Assembly (NCBI RefSeq): GCF_002127325.2
Contig: NC_035433.2
Coordinates: 82,960,079 to 83,024,078 of the forward strand
Reading direction: 5' to 3'
DNA length: 64,000 nucleotides
From: Helianthus annuus
Lineage: Eukaryota > Streptophyta > Magnoliopsida > Asterales > Asteraceae
The first letter of the stretch is position 1, and every line of letters starts with the position of its first letter. Shown in pieces: positions 32,612 to 43,210 of this stretch. Made by a program: the position numbers and the translations under genes. A model generated the notes under the pieces. The model ran no database searches. It worked only from the letters and a program-made list of their open reading frames with translations, and was not told the origin of the DNA.

Positions 32612-34630
32612 TCATTTCTTAATCTTTTTCACCACCTCCTTAGCAATTGTGATACTTCGTTTATGACCAGTGGATATCACCTCAGCTGAAACATTGAGAA
32701 TTCCATTAGCATCAATGTTAAAGCAAACCTTGAACTTTTGTTCACCTTTACGGGCTGGTGGAACTTCACTAAGAGTAAACGTGCCAAGAAATATGTTCTC
32801 TTTGACATACTTGCCCTCGCCCTGATATACATCAAATCTTGCATCTACTTGGTTGTCCGAATATGTTACACAAACCTTCTCCTTGATGGTGGGTATTGGT
32901 GTGTTCCTAGGGATCACAACACCCATTTCCCTTGCATGATCAACACTGATGCCAAGAGAAAGAGGGGTCACATCTAATAGCACAAAATCCTTCACCTTTT
33001 TGTTTCCATAACCACTTAAGTTTGCAGCCAACACTACAGCACCGTAAGCGACAGCTTTATCCGCATTAATGCTCTTGCAAAGTGGTTTTCCATCAAAAAA
33101 CTCGGTTAGCATTTGTTGCAACTTGGGAATCCTTGTCGACCCACCGACAATAACCACGTCATCAACATCGCTCTTTTGCATATCTCCGTCTCTCAAACAA
33201 TTTTCCACATGTTTAATGCACATGTTAAAGAAACCAGCATTAATCTCATCGAATTTTGCTCTGCTTAATTTCGTTGAGAAATCAATTCCCTCGTACAAGC
33301 AATCAATTTCAATCGGCATTTGTACTGTGGATGACAAATCCCTCTTGGCTTTTTCACAAGCGATTTTCAACCTCATCTTTGCTCTTGCATTCTTACTCAC
33401 ATCTTTCTTTTCTTTCTTTTTATAGATTTCAACACAAAGATCAACCATCAACTTGTCAAAAGTTTCGCCGCCCAGGTGAGTATCCCCACCCACTGCTTTA
33501 ACGGTAATGGTACATTCCTTGGCGATCTTGAGAAGGGATACATCAAAGGTTCCTCCACCCAAATCAAATATCAACACATTTTTCTCTTCAGGACAAATTA
33601 TATCAGCACTCTTGTCTAGACCGTAGGCGATTGCTGCTGATGTTGGCTCATTGATCAAACGCATGACCTTAAGGCCCGCTAACACACTAGCATCCATAGT
33701 TGCTTGGCGTTGCTTATCATTAAAATATGCAGGAACAGTTATGACTGCATCAGTAACTGTTGTTCCTAAGTATGCTTCAGCGGCTTCCTTCAAATTTCTT
33801 AGAATCATTGAAGAAATTTCTTCTGGTGAAAACTTCTTCTGTTCTGATGACTCATGTTCAAATACAATAACAGGCTTCCCTTCACACCCTTCAATCACCT
33901 TGAAAGGCCTTGTATCAATGTCTTTTTGCACTATACCATCACAGAATCGAGCTCCCATTAAACGTTTAACATCTGCATGTTATTAAAAAAATGCTTCAGA
34001 AATCAAAGGTCGTCAAATATAAGATTGGATACAAAATTAAGGGAATGACTAAGGTTTCTTAGATTGCACCTAGAATATTGTTCATCAAAAATAAGAGGAT
34101 AATAAGTAAAGGGAATGACTATGGATTTACGTATATTGCTCCTAAAATAAAATAAAATTAAATCGAATATTGGAAACTAAATAAATGAAATGGCAGGAAT
34201 ATGAAAGTTTATCCAATATAAGATTGGATAATAAATGAATGAAATGGCTACAATATGAAAGTTTATCGAATATATAGTTGGATATTAAATAAAGAGAATT
34301 ACAAGGGTTTTATATATTGCTCCTAGAATATGGAAGTTCATCAAGTATAAGATTGGACACTCAATGAATGAATGACTGGAATATGAAAGTTGTTGATCAA
34401 AGAAACTTACCAAAAACAGTGTTCTTAGGGTTCCTGGTGATTTGATTTTTTGCAGCATCACCTACTAGCATTTGAATGTCATCCCAAGCAACACATGAAG
34501 GAGTAATTTTGTTACCTTGTTGATTAGGAATGATCTCAACACGATTGTGCTTATCAAACCAGGCTGCCACACAAGAGTATGTTGTTCCAAGATCAATTCC
34601 AATTGCAGTTCCTTCAACTCTCTTACTCAT
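32612..34630 (-). CDS. HSP70-like chaperone lacking the C-terminal lid, copy 2
   Basis: Exons 34630-34411 and 33972-32612 (intron 438 bp) give about 526 residues starting [19 protein letters not shown]. The three HSP70 signatures are intact, as in copy 1, and the protein again ends KEVVKKIKK without lid or EEVD. Differences from copy 1 are mostly substitutions (for example HAREMGVV for LVGEMGVV) plus one extra Lys (EQKKFSPEE). The reading frame is open in both copies, which suggests recent duplication or continued constraint. Its upstream region is cut by a MULE 286 bases from the ATG, so its expression may differ from copy 1. Confidence 0.8.
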
Positions 34631-34915
34631 CTTCAAACAAGTAAAAAGCTATATGATGGATGTGTCGACTCTCGCAGAGAAATAAATGATCAAAGTGTAT
34701 TACGGAAAATGCAATAAAACGTCGATTTACACAATAGCTATGAAAGTGAATAGTGAAATGAAGATCTCGTCAACTATCAAATCTATTGACTATTGGACGT
34801 CATGATAAACTAAAAAAAGCTACTCAAACTGTTATTACGGAAAATGCAATAAAACGTCGATTTACACAATAGCAAGTTAAGATTTTTTTCTTGAAAATAA
34901 ATTAAATACAAAAAA
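34631..34915. other. Upstream region of HSP70-like copy 2
   Basis: Homologous to 15,738-15,980. It contains a short direct repeat of TATTACGGAAAATGCAATAA (about 34,698 and 34,833) that copy 1 has once, a local duplication of about 135 bp. Confidence 0.6.
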
Positions 34916-35403
34916 GGGAAAATAGCGAAAACGGCCATGTTTTGGTCAACTTTTCCAAACTAGCCAAGTAAAACGTCTTGGGGAGACGTGACAAACATGT
35001 TGAAACGTCTTGGCGGCTGTCCAACCAAAACCTGTCACGTGTCCGACAGTAAACTCAGGCGTCTGGACGTCTTGGCTGAGACGTTTCACACGGCTTGAGA
35101 CGTTTCGTTATGGCTGGGCATCTTTTCAGACGGCTTGAGACGTTTCCACCCGGCTTGAGCCATTTTACTCTCTTTAGCCGGCTACATCAGCCCGAGCCGG
35201 ATTTCTTAATTTATTTAACACGTTTTGTTGTACGAATTGAAGACGTTTTATTTGGAAATTTAAGATGTTTTATTTGGTAATTTAAGACGTTTTGCATTTA
35301 TTTAGAGGGACCCCTTATTTAAATACTGTACATTATGAAAAACCGTATTTGAAGTATAAATATAAGATTCTAAGAGTTTGTTTTTTAGGAATTATCTCAC
35401 AAC

Positions 35404-37769
35404 ATGAGAGTCAAGTTTGTTGTTTATACTGGGGGGAAGTGGGATGTCATTAACGGAAACATTGAGTATATTACTCATGGCGATTCAATGAGACGTGGTT
35501 TAGAAATTGAAACAGATCATTCATATAATAGTTTTTTAAACTGTGTTTCTAAGATGTGTGATACTCCAAACATTACACGGTTGTGATACCGGATGTCTAC
35601 GTTTACTGATCCGATCGATATAATTAATGATCGAGATGTTAGATTTTTTTTTTGATTTGGCGATGCAGAATCCTTTTGAATTATATAAATTATATGTTAT
35701 TCAAGAGTCTGACGTTGGTTCCTCTGGTTTGTCTTCTTTAAACAATTTCAAAACTCCAGATCTAAATATTTCAGTAAAAGAAAGTGTTGATGTTTTAAAT
35801 GATGAGTGTCCTATTTTAGAAAATAATTTTGAAAAATCATCCACTTTTAACAACGAATCAGCTTCTTCATCTATAGTGTTTCAGACCGGTCATATATTCA
35901 ATAACAAAGAAGAGATGAAGCTTGAGTTGGGAAAGAAATGTTTGTTAGAGCATTTCGAGTTTAAAGTTGACAGATCATCAAAGACACGTTACGAAGTGTC
36001 ATGCATGGGTGATGGTTGTGAATGGCGATTTAAGGCATACGTTATTCCTGGTGGTAGTTTATTTTTTGTTAAACATATGAACGATAGACACACCTGTTCG
36101 AAGACGCAAACACACCCACATTTCCGTCAGGCTAACCCAAAGGTTTTGGGTCACTTTTTAAAGGAACAACTAAAAGACAGTGGTAGGATATATCGAGCGA
36201 AAGAGATTGTCAAAGATTTTAGACAAAGGTTCGAGGTTGAGATAACAAAGCTTCAAGCTTGGCGTGGTAAAAGCCATGCACTTGAACTTCTACAAGGAAC
36301 AACCCGAGACTCTTTTGCCGAACTACCAATATACTGTTACAATTTGAAGCTTGCAAATCCTGGAAGCATTACTCACATCTTGGTTGATGAGCAGAGTCGT
36401 TTTGAAATGGTTTTTGTTGCTTTAGGTGCTGCGGTAATTTACACATTTTCTTTTGTACTTGCTCTTATTTTTTTTAAGTAACATGGGTTTTGATCTTATT
36501 TTGTTATCATTAATTTTCAGATTCGTAGCTTTATGTTAAATCTAAGACCGGTCGTTATCATTGACGCGGCACACCTATAGGGTGAATTTAAAGGGACGTT
36601 ATTTTTAGCAGTGGGCATGGATGGAAATAACCAGATTTTACCAATTGCTTATGGCATTGGAAAATCAGAGGATGGTGAATCTTGGACATGGTTTCTCTCA
36701 AAGCTTAGAGACTGTGTTGGTCAAATAGCAGATATGGCGATCGTTTCGGATAGGGCGAATTCTATACATGTAGGTGTTAGAAACGTGTTTCCACGTGTTT
36801 ACCACGGGTTGTGTTGTCGTCATTTAATGATGAATTTACGTTTGCTTTCGTCTAAAAAAAGAGTACGAGGCACTATGGTGGAAGACATGTAAATCTTATC
36901 GGATGTCTGACTTTAACGAGTCATTCAATGCTTTGTGTCTTGTCGTTCCTAGAATACGCCAGGTTTTAACAAATATTGGGTTTGGTAGATGGGCAAGAGC
37001 TCATTGTCCCGGCAATCGATACCACTATATGACATCTAATAGTGCGGAGTCTATTAACTCTTTGTCTAGATTCTCGCGTAAGATGCCGATAACGCAACTT
37101 ATTGAATTCTTCCGCGAGTCTGTACAAAAATGGTTTTATGACCGTCGACTGCAGGGCATGCAGGAGAGCCACTCACTGACTCAGTGGGCACAGAAGAAAA
37201 TTTTAAAGAAAATTGAAGGGTCTAGAACCTGGACTGTTGCAGGCATCAGGGTAAACCGTTTTGTTGTTGAAGTCGGTGGGAAAAGGGGTGTCGTTGATTT
37301 TTTGAATCGTTCGTGCAGCTGCCGTGTCTGGGAAGTTTCGGGTCTACCTTGTGGGCATGTGATTGCTGTTTCAAGATTTTTGGGTGAACCTGACTGCAGT
37401 CATTATGCATTCTCGTGTTATTCAAACGAAGTATACAAAAAAACGTATGAAGAATCTATTAATCCTCTGCCTCATAGGTCTGAATGGGTGATACCAGAAG
37501 GCCTTGGTAGTGTATTACCCCCGCATATTACAAAACGTCAATATGGTCGTCCAAAAGAAAACACCCGAATCTTGTCTCGTGGGGAAGAGCCCGTTCAGGT
37601 ATATTGTTCGCGGTGTCGAATATACGGCCATGTTCGTGACGTTTGTTTAGATCCAATCCGATCACAAATTCGTTCACGTAAATCATCAGGGAAAGGAAAA
37701 TGGAAAGAGATAGAAACCCAGAGTCCAACGGATGACATTTATCCATCTTATAATTTAGCAGAATTTTAA
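35404..37769 (+). pseudogene. MuDR-type MULE transposase, inactivated
   Basis: In order: an N-terminal domain (MRVKFVVYTGGKWDV), the MuDR DNA-binding zinc region (YEVSCMGDGCEWRFKAYV...MNDRHTC), the DDE MULE domain (IDAAHL...GEFKGTLFLAVGMDGNNQ with VSDRANSI), a SWIM zinc finger (CSCRVWEVSGLPCGHV) and a CCHC knuckle (CSRCRIYGHVRDVC). An intron of about 90 bases lies near 36,434-36,520. Lesions: a TGA at 35,584; one extra T in a T10 run at about 35,644; a TAG where the residue after IDAAHL should be; and one extra base in the A run near 36,854. Several independent breaks make it non-functional. Confidence 0.9.
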
Positions 37770-37892
37770 TAATAGTTTAGTTTTTTTAAGTTTTAATTAG
37801 GAAAATCACGTAACAAATTCTCGTAACCGCAATAGTAATTAGTAATTTTAATTTATATAAGAATTAAATTTTACAATGCGTACGTCCAGCCT

Positions 37893-38228
37893 TCAAAAAT
37901 TAGTTGGTGTGTAGCGCCCGGCGTAGAGTTCATCAGCCATGTAGCGTCTATATCTGACACAAGCATCCTGCATGTTTACTTCGTTCCATGTCAATAAACG
38001 GTTGTAAACTAGATTTTCCATTAGCATACATATGATAACACCTGAGTTTCGGCCAATATGAGCTCCGTGATCAGGCCACACAACATCCCCGCAATACTCT
38101 AAGGCTTCTACACTATCTATCCCCGAGTGTTGCCAGTACCATATACGGCCCAGAAACCATACGAATGAAGATTCAAATTCTAAAAGAATTTGATGTATTT
38201 CCTGTGTATGCAAAATCCTTCTCCGCAA
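37893..38228 (-). pseudogene. Ulp1/C48 protease-like fragment in MULE
   Basis: A 111-residue frame opposite to the transposase contains WYWQHSGIDSVEALEYCGDV and GRNSGVIICMLMENLVYN, followed by YRRYMADELYAGR. The layout matches the C-terminal part of plant Ulp1-type cysteine peptidases carried by some MULEs. The catalytic Cys expected in (D/N)CGV seems replaced (NSGV), and the His/Asp part is not found. Family assignment is by pattern only. Confidence 0.4.
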
Positions 38229-38229
38229 T

Positions 38230-39140
38230 TACTTAGGTTACAGTTATCGGGAAAATAAGCATATATTTTAAGTGAACGCATATTTATTTTTAGAAGTAAC
38301 CAGTGCGCTACGGGCATGTAAATCTGCAAAAAATTGAAACGTAAATAAGCCCCGGAAAAGGTATTATTTTTAGAGAATTTTTTTTAAAGTTACAAATTAT
38401 TTAAAAAATCAAATTCTTTTTATAAAAATAAAATATAAAAATTGCTAAACATCGCTGTTAATATAAGTTTCCAACTTTACCAGTTTGGTCCCTACTCAGT
38501 TAAGAAATCTTAACTGAGTTATTGTTTTAGGAAGAAATTGTTATATAAACACTAACCCGGTTAGTGTCTATAGTTAATATAAGTTTATAAAATATCAATT
38601 TCAGTCCCTGGAGTATAAGTTCACGAAATTGACCAAATGAACCCTGGACTTTATAAAACAAAATGTATATTTATTTATTTTCTTTTATAAATAAGTTTCA
38701 AAAATGGCCAAAAGAACCCTAAACTTGTAGTTTGCAATAATTGCACTTTTAGCCCTTGTATTTATATAGTTTCAAAAATGACAATTTAGCCCCTAAAATG
38801 ACGGTTTTAACAAAAAATAAAATAAATATTTATAATTTATAATTTTAGTAGTTAAGGTTCAAGTTTTAAATAGTTAAGTTTATTTATACAGTTTTAAATA
38901 GTTAACTTTATCTCTACACTTTTAAAAAATATTGGGTGTAAGCCCCAACCCGTAAGCCCAACCCCGTAAGCCCAAACCCGTAACCCCAACCCCGTAAGCC
39001 CAAACCCGTTAAAGAAAATATAAAACATTATATTAAAAAAAAAGAAAATACATACTAAACATTAAATTAAAAAAACAAATATATACAAAAAAAACATTAC
39101 ACTAAAAAAAAAAACAAAGATCTAAATCCAAACCCTAATC
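38230..39140. other. Non-coding MULE interior with CCCGTAAGCCCAA minisatellite
   Basis: AT-rich and without a gene. 38,938-39,010 is a short array of CCCGTAAGCCCAAA-like units. Two A-rich stretches follow. Confidence 0.6.
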
Positions 39141-39148
39141 GTTTCCCA

Positions 39149-39478
39149 CTACGCGACATGTTCGAAATCATGTCGTTCTTCGTGGCGTAAGTTGATGAGC
39201 GCAACCGCCTTGATGTCCTCCTCGCTAAGGCCCTGGGATGAATCCTCCACACACTTGTAGTAACCCTCGAACTTCTTACACTCCAACCGTATAACCCGAA
39301 ACCTTGAAGATCAGGCGTCAACGGTGCGGCCGTGGTCCGGACCACGGAGTTGTGCAAAATATTGTTGCACTCGGACCCATAAACCCCCCTGCCCTCGACG
39401 AGGAGGATTGGTATACACCTCCTCCCAAGCCTCCACCAATGCAATATCCTCAACTTCAGTCCACAAGGAAGAAGCCAT
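39149..39478 (-). pseudogene. Myb/SANT-like DNA-binding ORF in MULE
   Basis: From ATG at 39,478 the frame reads MASSLWTEVEDIALVEAWEE, then GLWVRVQQYFAQLRG, one TGA where VDA is followed by SSRFRVIRLECKKFEGYYKC, and on to ALINLRHEERHDFEHVA and a stop at 39,149. Trp-spaced trihelix/Myb-like domains of this kind occur in plant NAM-associated proteins and as the second ORF of PIF/Harbinger elements. Here it sits inside a MULE. Apart from the single stop the frame is intact over 110 codons. Confidence 0.6.
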
Positions 39479-40429
39479 GTTTGCTTGTGTGTTTCTGTGT
39501 GTAGAAAGTAGAACAAAAAAAGTAGTAGAAGAAGAAGAACGGCGTCTGTGTTTCTGTGTGTTTAGAATTAGGGGTATATGTATATATAGTGGGGTTGGTT
39601 AAATGAATATTTATTTTAATATAACTTTAAAAATTCTGACGTCTTAACATAAGTTTCAAACGTCTTAACATTTAATTGCCTTTTGAAACGTCTTAACATT
39701 TAATAGGCTGTTGAAACGTCTTTAAACATTGAATTATACTGAATTGAACAAGAATTCAAACGTAAAATGGTAAAAATTATAACTTTATTATCATTGAATA
39801 CAAAGTAAATAAAAAACATAAGACAAAAACATACAAACATAATCATTTGAACTAGAATACACCAAACCGCTATTTCCATAAATTTAAAATGGGGTAGGAG
39901 ATCCGGATTTTGATTCCGGAATTTGCATCGAAACACCTAGGAATAAATATGGGACGTGAAATGGTAAGTTCCATCAACCCACATTTATTTTGGCCTAGGT
40001 GATATGTAACGGGTTGTTCACATTTGGTTCTGCGGTTCTGCGGCTTCGGTGATGTTAGAGGACCTGGCAAACACATTGGTGAGAGCCGATTGTGTTAGCC
40101 AAACTCTCATCAACCATCCTAAACGGGCAGAACCGTCATCACCCGAACAACCCGTTTAACCCTGCACGTGTCCGTTGTAGATGAGTTCTTGAACCCGATC
40201 GACCCCGCAGAGCACTTGGAAGGGGATATCCGATCTCATCCCGTTAAAAGGGAGAAGATCTGTGTCCGTTGTAGATGACTTCTTAGACCCGTTGTAGATG
40301 ACTTGTTAGAACCGTTTGTTGAATCAGGGGGTCTGCCCATTTTTTGAAGCTGTGAACACCAATGGGGTAGAAGATATGGTAAAGAAGAAAACGTTGTATA
40401 TAACAGGGTCGAAAATTGTGAACGACTTA

Positions 40430-41480
40430 AAAAGAGGTTTCAAACGTCTTAAAAATAACTTTGAAAACCGGCAAACGTCTTAAAAAGAGCTTTGGAAAAT
40501 GGGAAACGTCTCAAACGTCTTAAAAAGTGTTTTGGAAAACGGGAAACGTCTCAAACGTCTTAAAAACAGCTTTGGAAAATGGGAAACGTCTCAAACATCT
40601 TAAACTTTTTTAAAAAACGTGATAATTAAACCCGTAAACAATTAAAAAATAAAATACATTAAATTACATTAAAAAAAAAGAAAATATAAAAAAACAGTAC
40701 ATTAAAAAAAAAACAAAACATCTAAATTGAAAAACTTAAAAACATGAAAAAGGGGGTCTTCGTTAAAGAACCGGCCCTTAGTGAGATTCGAACCCGCACT
40801 ACTCGTGTGTAACCCAAACGTCTTAACCAGTTTATCCTCCGTCCGGAGCTGATATAACTTGAAGTCATATTGTATTTATATACTCGTTATATTAAACTAT
40901 ATTATTTAAAACAAACATCTAAATTGAAAAACTTAAAAATATGAAAAAAAGGGGGTCTTCTTTAAAGAACCGGCCCTTAGTAAGATTCGAACCCACACCA
41001 CTCGTGTATAACCCAAACGTCTTAACCAGTTTATCCTCTATCTCGGAGTTGATATAACTTGAACTTATATTGTATTTATATACTCGTTACCTTATATTAA
41101 ATTATATTATTTAAAACATCTAAATTCAAACACTTTATGAAACGACTTAAAAGGAACTTTGGAGACCGTGAAACGTCTCAAACGTCTCGTGGTTTGAAGG
41201 AAACGTCTTAAAATTTTTTAAAAAACGTGATAATTTCAGACGTCTCAAGCCGTGTTGAGGCGTCTCAAGCCGGCTTCAAACGTCTCAAGCCATGCAAAAG
41301 TATCAGCTTATCGGCTCAACTTTTAAAACGTCTCAAGCAGCCGTCTGAAACGTCTCAGCCAAGACGTTAAGACGTCTGATCTGTTTCGGACACGTGGCAT
41401 GTTTTGGTTGGACAGCCGCCAAGACGTTTGAACATGTTTGTCACGTCTCCCGAAGACGTTTTACTTGGCTAGTTTGGAAA
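40430..41480. repeat. AAACGTCT-rich subterminal repeats of the MULE
   Basis: Dense short repeats of AAACGTCTTAAAAA and GAAACGTCTCAAACGTCT. Matching repeats occur at 34,970-35,290 and 39,640-39,725. They are candidates for transposase binding sites. Confidence 0.7.
40715..41110 (-). repeat. Two tandem SINE/tRNA-like units in MULE
   Basis: Two units of about 197 bp. On the minus strand each has GATAAACTGGTTAAGACG (box-A-like) and GGGTTCGAATCT (box B) about 40 bases apart, followed by CACTAAGGGCCGGTTCTT. No cloverleaf could be drawn, so this is tRNA-derived repeat and not a tRNA gene. Confidence 0.45.
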
Positions 41481-41525
41481 AGTTGACCAAAACATGGCCA
41501 TTTTCGCTATTTTCCCTACAAAAAA

Positions 41526-42042
41526 TATCCTATTTTGTGTTGTTAAAATCTAATTGTGAGTTTATTTTATGATATTATAGTTATAAACTTACTTTATTTT
41601 TTGTTGATTTTCTTGTAATGTATACCTTTACATTTCAGGCTGTTAAAAATATTTAAAACACCTTAGAGGCCGAAGAGTAACGACATAACGACATTAGGAA
41701 GCTGTTAGTCAAAGTATATTTTAATAGATGAGACTGCTAGTGGTTATTTTTTAAATTAGGATTGTTGGCGATCAACGACGAATAGTTAAAATTATTAATA
41801 TCCAATGTTTCTAAATAAAAATAAAAAGTTGTGAGGTATTAGTGGACAATTATAGGAGACCCAGGGAAACTTGGGTTCGATCTTTAAGACAAAAGGGTTT
41901 AACGGTAATTTCACTGTCGTGCCTACGGACGGGTGGGTTACCAGATTTTCCCTAGAATTAGTGGTGGACTCGAGTTACTTTCGGAGTGCTCCGTTTAATC
42001 CAGTAGATGTCCTGAAAATGCTCATAATTAATTTTATTGGCG
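41526..42042. other. Unit 2 spacer without counterpart in unit 1
   Basis: The first 44 bases continue the HSP70 upstream homology. From 41,570 the sequence is unique: unit 1 has its Helitron and other DNA here. Includes a GGTTCGATCTTTAAGAC stretch that is only weakly box-B-like. No gene. Confidence 0.5.
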
Positions 42043-43029
42043 TTAAAAAAATAATAATAATAAGCTTCCTACCTAGCTAGAATAACAGGTAATGATTTTA
42101 CAGAGCTGATGAGACATTTGGGCTGCGGGTCATCACTTCATCTTGGATTCATATTGTTGAGATCTAACTTTGAATAGTTTTTCTTTTCAACGCCATCTAA
42201 CCTAACTTGAAATAGTAATTTTCTAACTTTATCTAGTTACTCATAAAATACTTGTAATTTAATTATACAGGACTCTCTTTTAAGGTTTTAGCACTTTCAA
42301 TGAAAAGTTCTTCTAATTTAATTAAAAGTAATAAACTATTAAGATAAGAAGTAAAACGATAAACATAAACGTAAGAAACTGTTACAATTTTCAAAGAATT
42401 TTCATTTTTGGTTGAAATTAGAAATTACTGGTGCCCTGGTGGGTTTACCACGCGTTGTAGCAGGATTCAAAAACGGGTTGTAACATTGTGATAATGTACA
42501 AACCGCAAAAATATTGATTTAATAGTACAAACATTGTGTTACAAATAAGCCGCTCGAGAACCATTAGGTATTATTTTATTCGGTGTATAGAGTCTTGATC
42601 AATTTGAAAAAGACCGCCACTTTTGCACCCGCTTACGCTGCCTGTTGACTAAGTTGACTTAAAGGGATCAATGCTTATACAAACGGGGTTCTCATTCAAG
42701 TCGAGGTTTTTGTTTACAAACACAAGTACCAAACTAACAGCTGATACCATCTTCTGATATTTTAGTTTTCAAAAAAATGCACTGTATTCTAGTTTCCAAG
42801 TGTTTTGAAATTTAGTTTGCAGTTAGCTTGATTGCAAATATAATAAACTATCAACGTTTTTTTAAACTTAAAATTTGTCACAATGTCTAGTAAGAATTGA
42901 GAAGTCATTACTCATTAACATTTTTTTCAGAAAAGATCGCTTATGAATTAAGTGCTTTTAAAAGTGATAATGTATTTTTTTCAGACAATAAATGATGACT
43001 TAAGTACTATTAAAAGTGATAATGTATCT
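42043..43029. repeat. Segmental duplication, copy C (unit 2)
   Basis: Starts at a short AAT run and follows copies A and B through AAGCTTCCTAGCTAGC, GCCGCTCGAGAACCATTAGG and the paired GACTTAAGTACTATTAAAAG segments. No ORF of note. It continues directly into the Harbinger left flank, showing the original order that the composite element interrupts in unit 1. Confidence 0.85.
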
Positions 43030-43207
43030 TTTTCTTTTCATAGACATAGTATGAATCTACTTGGATGTTTGAAGCTAAAGCCTCAAGTATCAATTGATCA
43101 TGTTTCCGCGCATCACAAACTCAACTTCAGAAACCAAAAATTCATGTCAACATCAAAAATAGGTACTGGCTTGATTGGTAAAGTATTGTTTTTTACACCC
43201 CAATCTA
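43030..43207 (+). other. Left flank of Harbinger with a short coding-like frame
   Basis: From ATG at 43,051 the frame reads MNLLGCLKLKPQVSIDHVSA and continues to about 43,190. Unit 1 (30,930) has the same start but is shifted by a six-base insertion and changes. Rich in Ser/Lys, it might be the first exon of a plastid-targeted protein interrupted by Harbinger, but I do not recognise it. Confidence 0.3.
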
Positions 43208-43210
43208 TAA

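Larger units (their letters stand above)
34916..41516 (+). mobile_element. Mutator-like element (MULE), 6.6 kb
   Basis: Long inverted ends start GGGAAAATAGCGAAAACGGC on the left and, as reverse complement, GGGAAAATAGCGAAAATGGC on the right, staying similar for roughly 190 bases. A perfect 9-bp duplication TACAAAAAA flanks it (34907-34915 and 41517-41525). HSP70 unit 1 has the uninterrupted sequence near 15,990. The interior carries a broken MuDR-type transposase (+), a Ulp1-like fragment (-) and a Myb/SANT-like ORF (-). Subterminal DNA is packed with AAACGTCT(T/C) repeats. Confidence 0.9.

Noticed and set aside
39097..39516. 139-residue minus-strand ORF overlapping the Myb/SANT-like ORF
   Set aside because: Out-of-frame shadow. 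The frame from 39,478 has the recognisable domain despite one stop.
40780..40860. tRNA gene
   Set aside because: Box-like motifs are present but no cloverleaf or acceptor stem could be formed.
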